This document shows positions 12,766 to 18,795 of a DNA stretch of 20,468 bases, one piece after another. How positions within the stretch are numbered: the stretch's first letter is position 1; every line of letters starts with the position of its first letter. A model generated the notes under the pieces. That model was not told the DNA's origin and searched no databases. It saw only the letters and a program-made list of their open reading frames with translations. A program made the translations under genes and the position numbers. Source of the stretch: DASUCS01 sp041166745 (lineage in GTDB: Bacteria > Actinomycetota > Acidimicrobiia > Acidimicrobiales > JACDCH01); contig JBEEGH010000024.1 of the NCBI GenBank assembly GCA_041166745.1, positions 1 through 20,468 of the forward strand. Reading direction: 5' to 3'.

Positions 12766-13488
12766 GTGAGCGTTGACCAACGGCGCGAGTTGCGGGCGGC
12801 GGTGTACCAGGGCGACGGGCGCGCGGTGTTGGCTGCACTCCAGCCTGTTGAGATGAGCCGCTTCCTGCAGCTCGCCGGCGACGGCTTGCTGACGGCCATG
12901 GCGCAACAAGTCGATGCAGCGCAGCCGTTCGTCATTGCGTGCGCCAGTGGCCTGCGCGCCCGAGGGTGGGACGGTGACGACGAGCTCGCGGACGAACTCG
13001 AAGCGGCGCTCGCCGGAACTGCCAGCACCGCATTGCCGACGGTGCGCGTCGATCTCGACGACGTCAGCGAGTTGCTCGAGGGCGGACCGGGCTTCGACGG
13101 CGGACGAATCGATCTCGCCACCGGTGAGGTGCGCTACGTCGGCGGCGTCGATGATGACAACGAGGACGACGTGGACGACGATGACGAGGACGAGGACGAG
13201 GATGGGCGCTGGTTGTGGGTGAACGCCGAGGCTTTCGACGAGGGCTACCGCGACATGCGAGCCTTCGTCGCGGACGTCGACGATCCCGGAGTGGCCGACC
13301 GGCTGAGCATTGCCATCGACGGCAAGGGTGCGTTCCGCCGGTTCAAGGACACGATCGGCCGCTGGCCCGACGTCGAAGACAAGTGGTACCGGTTCTCTGA
13401 CGAGCGGCGCCGGGGCCGCGCTCGAGCTTGGCTGCGTGACGCTGGCTACCGGCCAGCCGTGCTCACCGAACCCCGCTACCAGTCCTGA
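12766..13488 (+). CDS. UPF0158 family protein with an acidic tract
   Basis: 240 residues from GTG 12766, 7 nt after CAAACT. Residues about 95-225 fit UPF0158: DLDDVSELLEG, RIDLATGEV, then WVNAEAFDEGYRDMRAFVAD, the hallmark GAFRRFKDTI and a closing WLRDAGYRP. An unusual run of Asp/Glu (residues 128-146) is inserted after the second strand. The first 90 residues form a separate helical extension. Cytoplasmic, role unknown. It sits exactly where the repeat polarity flips, between an inverted pair of truncated repeats that both point outward. Confidence 0.88.
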   Translation: MSVDQRRELRAAVYQGDGRAVLAALQPVEMSRFLQLAGDGLLTAMAQQVDAAQPFVIACASGLRARGWDGDDELADELEAALAGTASTALPTVRVDLDDVSELLEGGPGFDGGRIDLATGEVRYVGGVDDDNEDDVDDDDEDEDEDGRWLWVNAEAFDEGYRDMRAFVADVDDPGVADRLSIAIDGKGAFRRFKDTIGRWPDVEDKWYRFSDERRRGRARAWLRDAGYRPAVLTEPRYQS

Positions 13489-13516
13489 CAGAACGCCCTG
13501 TACCCGGCATTATGCG
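13489..13516 (+). repeat. Cassette repeat 23 (pivot, plus polarity, lacks the 5' arm)
   Basis: Core at 13491-13511 (GAACGCCCTGTA ... CCGGCATT), 20/21 identical to repeat 22 in inverse orientation; continues as ATGCGC. First copy of the plus-polarity arm, 2 nt after the UPF0158 stop. Confidence 0.85.
13508..13513 (+). promoter_or_regulatory. -10 box CATTAT in cassette repeat 23
   Basis: Exactly 6 nt before GTG 13520. Confidence 0.6.
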
Positions 13517-13519
13517 CTT

Positions 13520-13912
13520 GTGAGCGATGACGGTGAGCCGAGCCTGTCGCCTCAGGATGCTGAGACGATCAAACGCTGTCTCACTGCCGCTGTCGACGGC
13601 CCGTTCTTTCCGGAGTGGGAGTTCCATGCGTTGTTCGGCCTTCGTCGCGAGGAGGTTCGTGTCGTTCTCCACGCCTGGCCCGGACCCCCTCAACTGGTAA
13701 TGGACGGGTACGAGTCAGGTCAGCACGTTCAGCGGGTGGCCGTAGGGAATGCGCTGAACAACCTCTTGGGTTATCCGCATGGAGTCGACTCGCCTGAGTT
13801 CGAGGAGTGGACCGGATCAACCAAGCACGAGATCGCGGAGACGCTACGGCGATGGCGAGGCGAGGAAACCTTCGATCCGAGCGGACGTGGGTACTTCGAC
13901 CGACTCCTCTAA
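13520..13912 (+). CDS. Uncharacterised conserved protein (LNNLLGYPHG motif)
   Basis: 130 residues from GTG 13520, set 6 nt after CATTAT. Soluble. A first helix pair (LSPQDAETIKRCLTAAVD) is followed by FFPEWEFHALFGLRREEVRV, the phrase NALNNLLGYPHG near residue 80, and HEIAETLRRWRG. From memory, small proteins with W..FFxLxGLxREEV and NNLLGYPHG occur as isolated genes in many bacteria, without known function. Co-oriented with its repeats; the gap to the next repeat is 20 nt. Confidence 0.8.
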   Translation: MSDDGEPSLSPQDAETIKRCLTAAVDGPFFPEWEFHALFGLRREEVRVVLHAWPGPPQLVMDGYESGQHVQRVAVGNALNNLLGYPHGVDSPEFEEWTGSTKHEIAETLRRWRGEETFDPSGRGYFDRLL

Positions 13913-13932
13913 GTGGAGGCGCTTCCCCGCGA

Positions 13933-13978
13933 CCGGAACGTGCCGATAGCGCGGCTCACTTCGGCAAATCGCGGCACC
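13933..13978 (+). repeat. Cassette repeat 24 (plus polarity)
   Basis: CGGAACGTGCCGATAGCGCG, centre GCTCACTT, then CGGCAAATCGCGGCAC. GTGCCG can pair with the final CGGCAC. Its 5' arm matches repeats 32 and 34. Confidence 0.85.
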
Positions 13979-13981
13979 TAC

Positions 13982-13987
13982 TAGCGT
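13982..13987 (+). promoter_or_regulatory. -10 box TAGCGT
   Basis: A full TANNNT match, 6 nt before GTG 13994, just past the repeat. Confidence 0.6.
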
Positions 13988-13993
13988 CCTTCT

Positions 13994-14170
13994 GTGCAGC
14001 CAGGCGACATCAAGACATTTCTTGTCCTGTACTTCGCCCTCCCGGCTCTGCCGCTGGTTCTGCTCGGACAGCGGACGGCCGTCTTCGTGGTTTTCATGGC
14101 GGAACTGTTCGCGCTTCCGGTCATCATCGCGATGTGGGCTCGACGCGGCCAGCGCCGGCGCGAGCCGTAG
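13994..14170 (+). CDS. Small two-helix membrane protein, 58 residues
   Basis: GTG at 13994, 6 nt after TAGCGT, the best promoter match of the window; TAG at 14168-14170. The protein is VQPGDIKT, a helix (FLVLYFALPALPLVLLG), QRT, a second helix (AVFVVFMAELFALPVIIAMW), and a basic end ARRGQRRREP. A compact two-helix protein with its positive tail inside the cell. Below the usual ORF-calling length, so easily missed. Function unknown. Confidence 0.7.
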   Translation: MQPGDIKTFLVLYFALPALPLVLLGQRTAVFVVFMAELFALPVIIAMWARRGQRRREP

Positions 14171-14182
14171 TCACGAGAGCGC

Positions 14183-14219
14183 AGAAGTGCCGTTTCCGAA
14201 CCGTCCCGTCGGGCATTCT
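14183..14219 (+). repeat. Cassette repeat 25 (plus polarity)
   Basis: CAGAAGTGCCGTTTCCGAAC, centre CGTCCCG, 3' arm TCGGGCATTCT containing the next gene's -10. Confidence 0.85.
14214..14219 (+). promoter_or_regulatory. -10 box CATTCT in cassette repeat 25
   Basis: Exactly 6 nt before ATG 14226. Confidence 0.6.
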
Positions 14220-14225
14220 GAGCGG

Positions 14226-14555
14226 ATGCGATCCCGCCTCTCGCCACGTCAACGAGCGGGAGGGTACATCGCCGCGTCGCTAGCGACTGCGGGCTTCCTT
14301 TGCGTATTCGGCATCGCTCTGGGAGCGAAGGCCGCGCCGCTGGTGCTTGTCTCAACGGTAGGGATGGTCGTCGGTGGGACGGTGGCATCCGGCTGGGTCA
14401 CGGGTGGTCCGGTCGCAAACCGGAGGGCCATTCGGGAGGCCACACAACGTCTCGGCTGGTCCAGTTTGGCGAGTTCGGCGGTGTACGGAGCGGAGGTCGC
14501 ACTCCTTCTGCTCGGCATCGTGGGTCTAGTCGTGGCGTACTCGCTTACGCACTAG
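14226..14555 (+). CDS. Three-TM small membrane protein
   Basis: 109 residues from ATG 14226, 6 nt after CATTCT of repeat 25. Basic start MRSRLSPRQR, helices at about 14-33, 36-59 and 86-106; the short loop 60-85 (GPVANRRAIREATQRLGW) is basic and cytoplasmic. The protein ends AYSLTH with TAG at 14553-14555, only 2 nt before GTGCCG of repeat 26. Co-oriented with repeats. Family not recognised. Confidence 0.75.
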   Translation: MRSRLSPRQRAGGYIAASLATAGFLCVFGIALGAKAAPLVLVSTVGMVVGGTVASGWVTGGPVANRRAIREATQRLGWSSLASSAVYGAEVALLLLGIVGLVVAYSLTH

Positions 14556-14573
14556 AAGTGCCGATACATCGCT
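14555..14573 (+). repeat. Cassette repeat 26, 5' arm (plus polarity)
   Basis: GAAGTGCCGATACATCGCT, between convergent genes. No clear 3' arm. Confidence 0.75.
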
Positions 14574-14588
14574 GGTTCGCGCAAAACT

Positions 14589-15215
14589 TCAAATCCATGT
14601 CAATAGACGGAGTCCAAGGCCTGACGTCTCGGCGGTGGCGAGCACGTGGCGCATCGCGGCGACGTCCTCGACGAACAATCCGCTGTCCGCTGGGGTGGTG
14701 CTCGGCAACGAAGCGAGGCGCCGTAGGAGCACTCGACACTCGGAGTGGGTCAGCACACCACCGAGCGCGTACTCGCACAGGGCGTCCCGGCGATCGTCGT
14801 TGATCGACTCGTCGAGAAGTGTGTGCAGCCCGTTCCCGTGAATGACGGCTTCTGCCTCGGCTTGGTCAAGGCCACGCTCAACCAGGCCGCTACGGAGAAG
14901 GTGCGACCAGCGGGGGTACAACTCGAATAGTGGATCGCGTATGGCTGCGGCGATCAACGCCGCGACGTGGTCGCCGTAGGTCGACCAGTCGGCCTCGTCG
15001 TCGATCTTCGGCTCGCTTACACAGGAGAGGTAGTTGCTCGCTGCTTGGGACAACGACTGCGACGCCGTTAGCCGTTGGTACACCGTCTCGATAGTTGTTC
15101 CGTCACCGACCCGCGCCGCAACCGCGAACCCGTTTATCAGCGCCCGCGCTGCCTCGACGTCGAGGAGCCAACACGCCACCGGATACGCCACGTCGCGGAA
15201 GGTAATGCACGTCAT
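14589..15215 (-). CDS. Uncharacterised soluble helical protein
   Basis: 208 residues from ATG 15215, supported by a Shine-Dalgarno (AGAGGTG) ending 2 nt before the start; a start further back would translate repeat 27. Mainly alpha-helical: PVACWLLDVEAARALINGFA, SLSQAASNYLSCVSE, YGDHVAALIAAAIRDPLFEL, LDQAEAEAVIHGNGLHTLLD. No signal peptide or membrane helix. It runs against the repeat polarity and, fittingly, does not use a repeat-borne promoter but has its own leader. Family not recognised. Confidence 0.78.
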   Translation of the reverse strand: MTCITFRDVAYPVACWLLDVEAARALINGFAVAARVGDGTTIETVYQRLTASQSLSQAASNYLSCVSEPKIDDEADWSTYGDHVAALIAAAIRDPLFELYPRWSHLLRSGLVERGLDQAEAEAVIHGNGLHTLLDESINDDRRDALCEYALGGVLTHSECRVLLRRLASLPSTTPADSGLFVEDVAAMRHVLATAETSGLGLRLLTWI

Positions 15216-15217
15216 CG

Positions 15218-15224
15218 CACCTCT
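15218..15224 (-). promoter_or_regulatory. Shine-Dalgarno sequence AGAGGTG
   Basis: Core GAGG is 4 nt before ATG 15215 and decides this start. Confidence 0.55.
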
Positions 15225-15238
15225 ACGCTGACGCGCCC

Positions 15239-15280
15239 TATACGTGCCGTTCTCGCGAGCACATCCGGCAACATGCGCTG
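15239..15280 (+). repeat. Cassette repeat 27, full copy (plus polarity)
   Basis: TATACGTGCCGTTCTCGCG, AGCAC, ATCCGGCAACATGCGC. Inner palindrome CTCGCGAG. Arms TGCCG (15245-15249) and CGGCA (15266-15270). Between divergent genes, pointing to the plus-strand one. Confidence 0.9.
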
Positions 15281-15342
15281 TGCTCAACGCTTCCCAAAAC
15301 GGGTGCGACGAGTACGTCGTTACCGGACGAGAATGAGAATGC

Positions 15343-15558
15343 GTGGGTGAGTTCTTTTCGGCCATTGGCGGAATCGGCGTCGTCCTCTGTCTCGCGACAC
15401 CGCTGATACTCGCCGTCTGTCATCGCTCGCCGCCCGGTCCGTGCTTCTGTGATCCCATGGACATACGCACTCACTGGCGAGGCGCGATCAAGCTTGGGCT
15501 TGGCATGATCGCCGTCGCACTCATCGGCGGCCTCATCGCCGCCATCGTCAGCGGGTGA
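15343..15558 (+). CDS. Two-TM small membrane protein with a Cys-rich loop
   Basis: 71 residues from GTG 15343. Upstream is a tandem GAGAATGAGAAT; the first unit lies 8 nt before this start. Helices at about 7-26 (AIGGIGVVLCLATPLILAVC) and 49-70 (LGLGMIAVALIGGLIAAIV). The loop RSPPGPCFCDPMDIRTHWRG has two close cysteines (CFC) that may bind metal or form a disulfide. TGA at 15556-15558. Co-oriented with repeats. Function unknown. Confidence 0.7.
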   Translation: MGEFFSAIGGIGVVLCLATPLILAVCHRSPPGPCFCDPMDIRTHWRGAIKLGLGMIAVALIGGLIAAIVSG

Positions 15559-15610
15559 AAACTAAGTCGTTACGAGCGGATCGCATCCGACTCTAAGAGC
15601 AGGCGTCCGG

Positions 15611-15649
15611 AAGGTGCCGTTTCCGACGGGCGAGGTACAGGGCATCATC
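15611..15649 (+). repeat. Cassette repeat 28 (plus polarity)
   Basis: AAGGTGCCGTTTCCGACGGG, CGAG, GTACAGGGCATCAT. The 3' arm has GGGCA instead of CGGCA. Carries the -10 of the next gene. Confidence 0.85.
15643..15648 (+). promoter_or_regulatory. -10 box CATCAT in cassette repeat 28
   Basis: Exactly 6 nt before GTG 15655. Confidence 0.6.
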
Positions 15650-15654
15650 TGTCG

Positions 15655-15861
15655 GTGCAATGGCGAACGCTCCTTCGGGCATTGAAGCCGAGTCGCGCCA
15701 GAACGACGTGGTACCCGGATCTCGACGACGACGCTGACGAGCCGGCGAAGCCCACGCGGAAACGGAGACGCGGCCACGGGTTGGCGGGCGTGCGGGAACC
15801 CCGTCGACCGGCACCACCTGGTCGCCCCGGTTCGATGGAGCGCGAGCCCCCGAGTGCATAG
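15655..15861 (+). CDS. Small highly charged, probably disordered protein
   Basis: 68 residues from GTG 15655, 6 nt after CATCAT; both the promoter and the stop agree with the array geometry. A basic start (WRTLLRALKPSRARTTWYP) is followed by an acidic stretch (DLDDDADEPA), a basic cluster (KPTRKRRRGHG) and a Pro/Arg-rich end. No fold is evident. The TAG stop is followed directly by GTGCCG of repeat 29. Being so biased in composition it could be a by-product of GC-rich DNA, but the two flanking signals favour a real gene. Confidence 0.55.
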   Translation: MQWRTLLRALKPSRARTTWYPDLDDDADEPAKPTRKRRRGHGLAGVREPRRPAPPGRPGSMEREPPSA

Positions 15862-15895
15862 GTGCCGATCCCGGTCGAGCCCATCCGGCATTGCA
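15860..15895 (+). repeat. Cassette repeat 29, full copy (plus polarity)
   Basis: GTGCCGATCCCGG, TCGAGCCC, ATCCGGCATTGC. Close to repeat 13 in the other arm of the array. It leads into 15896-15960, which holds no gene, before the end of a converging gene. Confidence 0.9.
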
Positions 15896-15960
15896 GGATT
15901 GACTGCGGGCTAGTCGGGGGCGGCTCGACTGTTACAGGATTCGCGGCGCGAGCGGGCGTT

Positions 15961-17241
15961 TCAGGAGGGACGGCGACGAGGGTCCGACGGCGCAACGTCG
16001 TCCGGCGCCCCGGTGAGCGGTCCTAAATCCTCGAGACTCGAGGCCAGCAGCGCCATGCGCTCACCGGCCTCGGCCACACGGAAGAGCTGTTCGTCCACGT
16101 CGTCGTCCGATGCAGTGACTAGGGCAGCCGCTGCGGCGGCGAGCTCCTCGACCTCGCCTTGGATCTCGCTCGTCCGACGCCGACACTCTGCTAAAGACCG
16201 CTTCAATGATTCCTGCGCTCGATGATCAGTGGTGAGCTTCACGAGGCTCTCGATGTCGGCCCCGCGATCGAGAAGGCGTCGCCACGCTCTGCACGCTCGT
16301 TCGGCAGACGCAAAGCTGTCCGTAGCCGAGTCGCGCATGGGACCAGCTCGAAGCTGGGCGATAAGGCGGGCGATGTGCATCAGCGATTCGTCGACTAGTT
16401 GCAGCGCCTCGGCATCTTCGCCTTGGGCTGACCTGTCCAACGCGTCAGCACGGCTCAGGAGCTTGCTGAGTTGGTGACGCCTGGAACCGACGAGAGCTAG
16501 CGGGATGCATGTGACGGCTTCCAAGAGGATCGCAGTGCCAAGGATGCTTCCCGTCGGGCTCGTGAAGATCATGAGCAGCCACAGCGCGACGAACAGACCG
16601 AGCACGGACGACGCCCACGTCATGCGGCGGCGCTCTGCAACGAGTTGATCGCGCGAGATCCAGGTCGTTAGTCCGGCCTCGTGTCGCGACGCGTAGCGCC
16701 TCATATTCCATGAAGTCATACCCGGAATCCGTCCCCTCAGTGACCACCCGCCTTCGTTGACCGTGCGAAGACCCCAGTACGGCTCCACCAGGATTCCTGC
16801 GGCCACGATCGCGAAGACGACAGCAGCGATGAGTGGCAAGAACAGCACGGCTTTCGGTGGCTGTTCGGCCTTGGCGATGTATCGACCGTGCCGAACCGTA
16901 CCGAGCAGGCGGCCCATCTCGTCGTATCGAAGCGCGATCGGTTCTCCAACGGCCATGCCGGGTGGATTGTGGAACGAAATGTTGGAACCGTTGTCGAGGG
17001 TCAGGCCGTAAGGACGCTCGTTGCTCGACGTGCCGTACACCGCAGTGACGCGTCGGTGCTCGTCGTGCGTGTAGTTGACACGAGCTGCGAACCATCCGCC
17101 GAGAGCGAGACCGAGGACAGCCGACAGCGCGAGCACTCGCCCACCAGGGGTCCAGACGATCCGACGCCACCACGGTGGAAATGGATCGGCTGCCGTCAGA
17201 CGCGTGCCCCTTGGCTTAGGTGTCCCGCTCCGTTGCGGCAT
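15961..17241 (-). CDS. Four-TM membrane protein with a C-terminal coiled coil
   Basis: 426 residues from ATG 17241, 7 nt after CATCCT; the longer open frame upstream has no sensible start and would cross a repeat. Helices at about 36-54, 130-152, 208-228 and 232-252. Between helices 1 and 2 is a small beta domain (RRVTAVYG, LTLDNGSNISFHNPPGMAVG, IALRYDEMG) of the DUF3592 kind, probably outside the cell. From residue 256 on it is helical and heptad-like (LSRADALDRSAQGEDAEALQ, AECRRRTSEIQGEVEELAAA), probably cytoplasmic. It runs against the repeat polarity. Role unknown. Confidence 0.8.
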   Translation of the reverse strand: MPQRSGTPKPRGTRLTAADPFPPWWRRIVWTPGGRVLALSAVLGLALGGWFAARVNYTHDEHRRVTAVYGTSSNERPYGLTLDNGSNISFHNPPGMAVGEPIALRYDEMGRLLGTVRHGRYIAKAEQPPKAVLFLPLIAAVVFAIVAAGILVEPYWGLRTVNEGGWSLRGRIPGMTSWNMRRYASRHEAGLTTWISRDQLVAERRRMTWASSVLGLFVALWLLMIFTSPTGSILGTAILLEAVTCIPLALVGSRRHQLSKLLSRADALDRSAQGEDAEALQLVDESLMHIARLIAQLRAGPMRDSATDSFASAERACRAWRRLLDRGADIESLVKLTTDHRAQESLKRSLAECRRRTSEIQGEVEELAAAAAALVTASDDDVDEQLFRVAEAGERMALLASSLEDLGPLTGAPDDVAPSDPRRRPS

Positions 17242-17245
17242 ACGA

Positions 17246-17264
17246 CCCAGGATGCCGGATTCCG
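17246..17264 (-). repeat. Minus-oriented 3' half-arm, exception in the plus arm
   Basis: The minus strand reads GGAATCCGGCATCCTGGG, a 3' arm with CATCCT serving as -10 for the gene at 15961-17241. No 5' arm in this orientation follows within 120 nt. May be an inverted fragment or chance. Confidence 0.45.
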
Positions 17265-17371
17265 CAGCCTCAGCCGAGCGGTGAGCAGCAGATGCGGTTC
17301 CGTGCCTCGGTCGGCCCCCATGACATGCTCGTCGCAACCAGGGCGCGCTTTGTCGAGTCCCGTTGCAAGCG
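17265..17371. other. Intergenic stretch without a recognised feature
   Basis: Between divergent genes. Short frames exist on the plus strand but run into repeat 30 and have no promoter; nothing defensible. Confidence 0.4.
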
Positions 17372-17424
17372 CATACGTGCCGATCTCGCGGCTTCATCGG
17401 TAGCGCCGATCCGGCAATATGCGC
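17372..17424 (+). repeat. Cassette repeat 30, full long copy (plus polarity)
   Basis: CATACGTGCCGATCTCGCGG, inner hairpin ATCGG-TAGCG-CCGAT, then CCGGCAATATGCGC. TGCCGATC pairs with GATCCGGCA leaving one C out. Nearly the same as repeat 31. Confidence 0.92.
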
Positions 17425-17427
17425 TAC

Positions 17428-17673
17428 TTGGGTTTGTGCTTGTGCTTGTGGATTGGAGGGGCGGTGGCGGCTGAGGAACCTGCACCTCTTCCGGCACAGA
17501 TCGTGCTGGTGCTCTTCTTCCTTGTGAGCGGTATCTGGACGATCTACTCGCTGAGGCGCTCCCAACGAGGGCGCTATGGATCGAAGTGGGAGCGGCGGCT
17601 CCGGCTCGGATTCGGGTACCTGGAGGTCCTGGCTGCGATCTACCTGACGGTCATCCTTCTCCTTTGGTGGTGA
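17428..17673 (+). CDS. Small membrane protein, 81 residues
   Basis: TTG 17428 lies 7 nt after CAATAT of repeat 30. An in-frame ATG at 17419 overlaps the -10 box itself, so it is less likely if the mRNA is leaderless. The start (LGLCLCLWIGGAVAAEEPA) looks like a signal peptide. Two further helices follow (AQIVLVLFFLVSGIWTIYSL and YLEVLAAIYLTVILLLWW), with a basic loop (RRSQRGRYGSKWERRLR) between. TGA at 17671-17673. Co-oriented with repeats; function unknown. Confidence 0.72.
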   Translation: MGLCLCLWIGGAVAAEEPAPLPAQIVLVLFFLVSGIWTIYSLRRSQRGRYGSKWERRLRLGFGYLEVLAAIYLTVILLLWW

Positions 17674-17719
17674 AGTCCGCCCAACGGCGTCGCGGTGTCA
17701 GTCCGGCTGGGGCGTTCGG

Positions 17720-17772
17720 GAAGCGCCGATCGCGCGGCAACATCGGTAGCGCTGATCCGGCAATATGCGCTA
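17720..17772 (+). repeat. Cassette repeat 31, full long copy (plus polarity)
   Basis: GAAGCGCCGATCGCGCGGC, ACATCGGTAGCGC, TGATCCGGCAATATGCGC. It differs from repeat 30 at few positions. Confidence 0.9.
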
Positions 17773-17775
17773 TCT

Positions 17776-18198
17776 GTGAGTCCGGCCCGCGACGCTCCCG
17801 ATACGAAGTACTTCGCTGTTTTTCGGTGGCGAGTGACTTGGCATGCGGTTGTACTCGCCGCGATGTGTACCGTGACCATCTTCGGTGTCCGAGAGCTGGT
17901 GGCATCGGTGATCGCCGTCGTGTGCCTCGCTGCCTTGCCGATCTCGGTGGCGATGGCCGTATCGACGCGAGTCGAAGTGACGCCCTCCGCCGTCACAATT
18001 TGTCGCCTCGGCCGTAGCCATACGTTTCGGCGCGGCGACTCGGCCGTGACCGAGAGTTGGATGCCAGCAGGTCTGCTGAAGGCAAGCACCGTCCTCAGGA
18101 TTGCCGACGACACCCACCGTTGGGGCCTGCCGATGATCTGGTTCCGCAAGCCCGACCGACTGGCGTTAGAGAATGCGGTCCGTCGTGCGCTCCACTAA
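17776..18198 (+). CDS. Two-TM protein with a PH-like C-terminal domain
   Basis: 140 residues from GTG 17776, 9 nt after CAATAT of repeat 31. Helices at about 18-36 (RVTWHAVVLAAMCTVTIFG) and 42-61 (VASVIAVVCLAALPISVAMA), then a beta-rich part (STRVEVTPSAVTICRLGRSH, FRRGDSAVTESWM, STVLRIADDTHRWGLPM) and a final helix (DRLALENAVRRALH). Two helices followed by a PH-like strand domain is the same plan as the genes at 18259 and 150. Likely a membrane-anchored cytoplasmic domain; role unknown. TAA at 18196-18198 then repeat 32. Confidence 0.72.
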   Translation: MSPARDAPDTKYFAVFRWRVTWHAVVLAAMCTVTIFGVRELVASVIAVVCLAALPISVAMAVSTRVEVTPSAVTICRLGRSHTFRRGDSAVTESWMPAGLLKASTVLRIADDTHRWGLPMIWFRKPDRLALENAVRRALH

Positions 18199-18254
18199 CC
18201 GGAATGTGCCGATAGCGCGCCTTCGGATGGTGGCGTCTCGATACGGCATCCTGG
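18199..18254 (+). repeat. Cassette repeat 32 (plus polarity)
   Basis: CGGAATGTGCCGATAGCGCG, centre, then TCGATACGGCATCCT. Imperfect stem between TGCCGATA and CGATACGGCA. Confidence 0.85.
18247..18252 (+). promoter_or_regulatory. -10 box CATCCT in cassette repeat 32
   Basis: Exactly 6 nt before GTG 18259. Confidence 0.6.
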
Positions 18255-18258
18255 ATGG

Positions 18259-18702
18259 GTGGTTGACGGCCAGGTTCAGATTCGGCGTCCGCTGCTGGGC
18301 CGGATCTACATGTATGTCTTCGCCGCGCTGTGCGTCGGCTTCTTCGGTCTACTCATTCGCGAAAACGGCGTGTCAAGGGGCGTCCTCACGATCACTGTGA
18401 TCTTCCTTCTACCGGTCATCTTCACCGCCCTGACCGCCCATCGCATCGGCGTGTTCACTCGCGGTCGGGAGCTCGTCGTGCGAGGACAAGTCTCCACTCG
18501 GCGCTTTAAGGCGGAGGAGATCGAGGACTTTCGTGTCGTAACTGGCTCTCGACGACCCGGCTACATCATCCTGCTCATGATTGATGGTCGAGTTATCGAG
18601 CTCATGCAAACGTCACAGCCCTTCTGGGGCATCGGCGCCGAGACCCTTCACCAGCGGTGCACGGACTTTCAACGATGGCTGACCTCAACCAGACCTCTAT
18701 GA
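18259..18702 (+). CDS. Two-TM protein with a bacterial PH-like domain
   Basis: 147 residues from GTG 18259, 6 nt after CATCCT. Helices at about 14-33 (GRIYMYVFAALCVGFFGLLI) and 41-60 (GVLTITVIFLLPVIFTALTA). Then strands HRIGVFTRGRELVVRGQVST, the turn RRFKAEEIEDFRVVTGS, YIILLMIDGRVIELM, and a last helix (GAETLHQRCTDFQRWL). The I.A.EI..f.v pattern followed by a hairpin and helix is typical of bacterial PH domains. Second of two adjacent cassettes with the same plan. Confidence 0.78.
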   Translation: MVDGQVQIRRPLLGRIYMYVFAALCVGFFGLLIRENGVSRGVLTITVIFLLPVIFTALTAHRIGVFTRGRELVVRGQVSTRRFKAEEIEDFRVVTGSRRPGYIILLMIDGRVIELMQTSQPFWGIGAETLHQRCTDFQRWLTSTRPL

Positions 18703-18711
18703 GGCGGCCAC

Positions 18712-18772
18712 GCATCCTGTACGTGCCGTTTCCGCGATTGCACGCGTAGCGCCGATCCGGCATTTCCGCGCA
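18712..18772 (+). repeat. Cassette repeat 33, full long copy (plus polarity)
   Basis: CGCATCCTGTACGTGCCG, TTTCCGCG, centre, CGATCCGGCATTTCCGCGC. Its last 26 nt (18747-18772) are identical to 20196-20221 in repeat 36. The 3' arm has lost the -10; a separate box lies 12 nt further on. Confidence 0.92.
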
Positions 18773-18783
18773 CCGTCTGGCGC

Positions 18784-18789
18784 GAGAAT
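18784..18789 (+). promoter_or_regulatory. -10 box GAGAAT
   Basis: Exactly 6 nt before GTG 18796, outside repeat 33. Confidence 0.55.
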
Positions 18790-18795
18790 CCTCCG

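Noticed and set aside
17281..17403. Plus-strand frame VSSRCGSVPRSAPM and following
   Set aside because: No -10 box, biased composition, and it ends inside repeat 30.
17242..17565. Extension of the gene at 15961-17241 to 17565
   Set aside because: It would read backwards through repeat 30 and the start of the gene at 17428; ATG 17241 has a -10 box 7 nt away.
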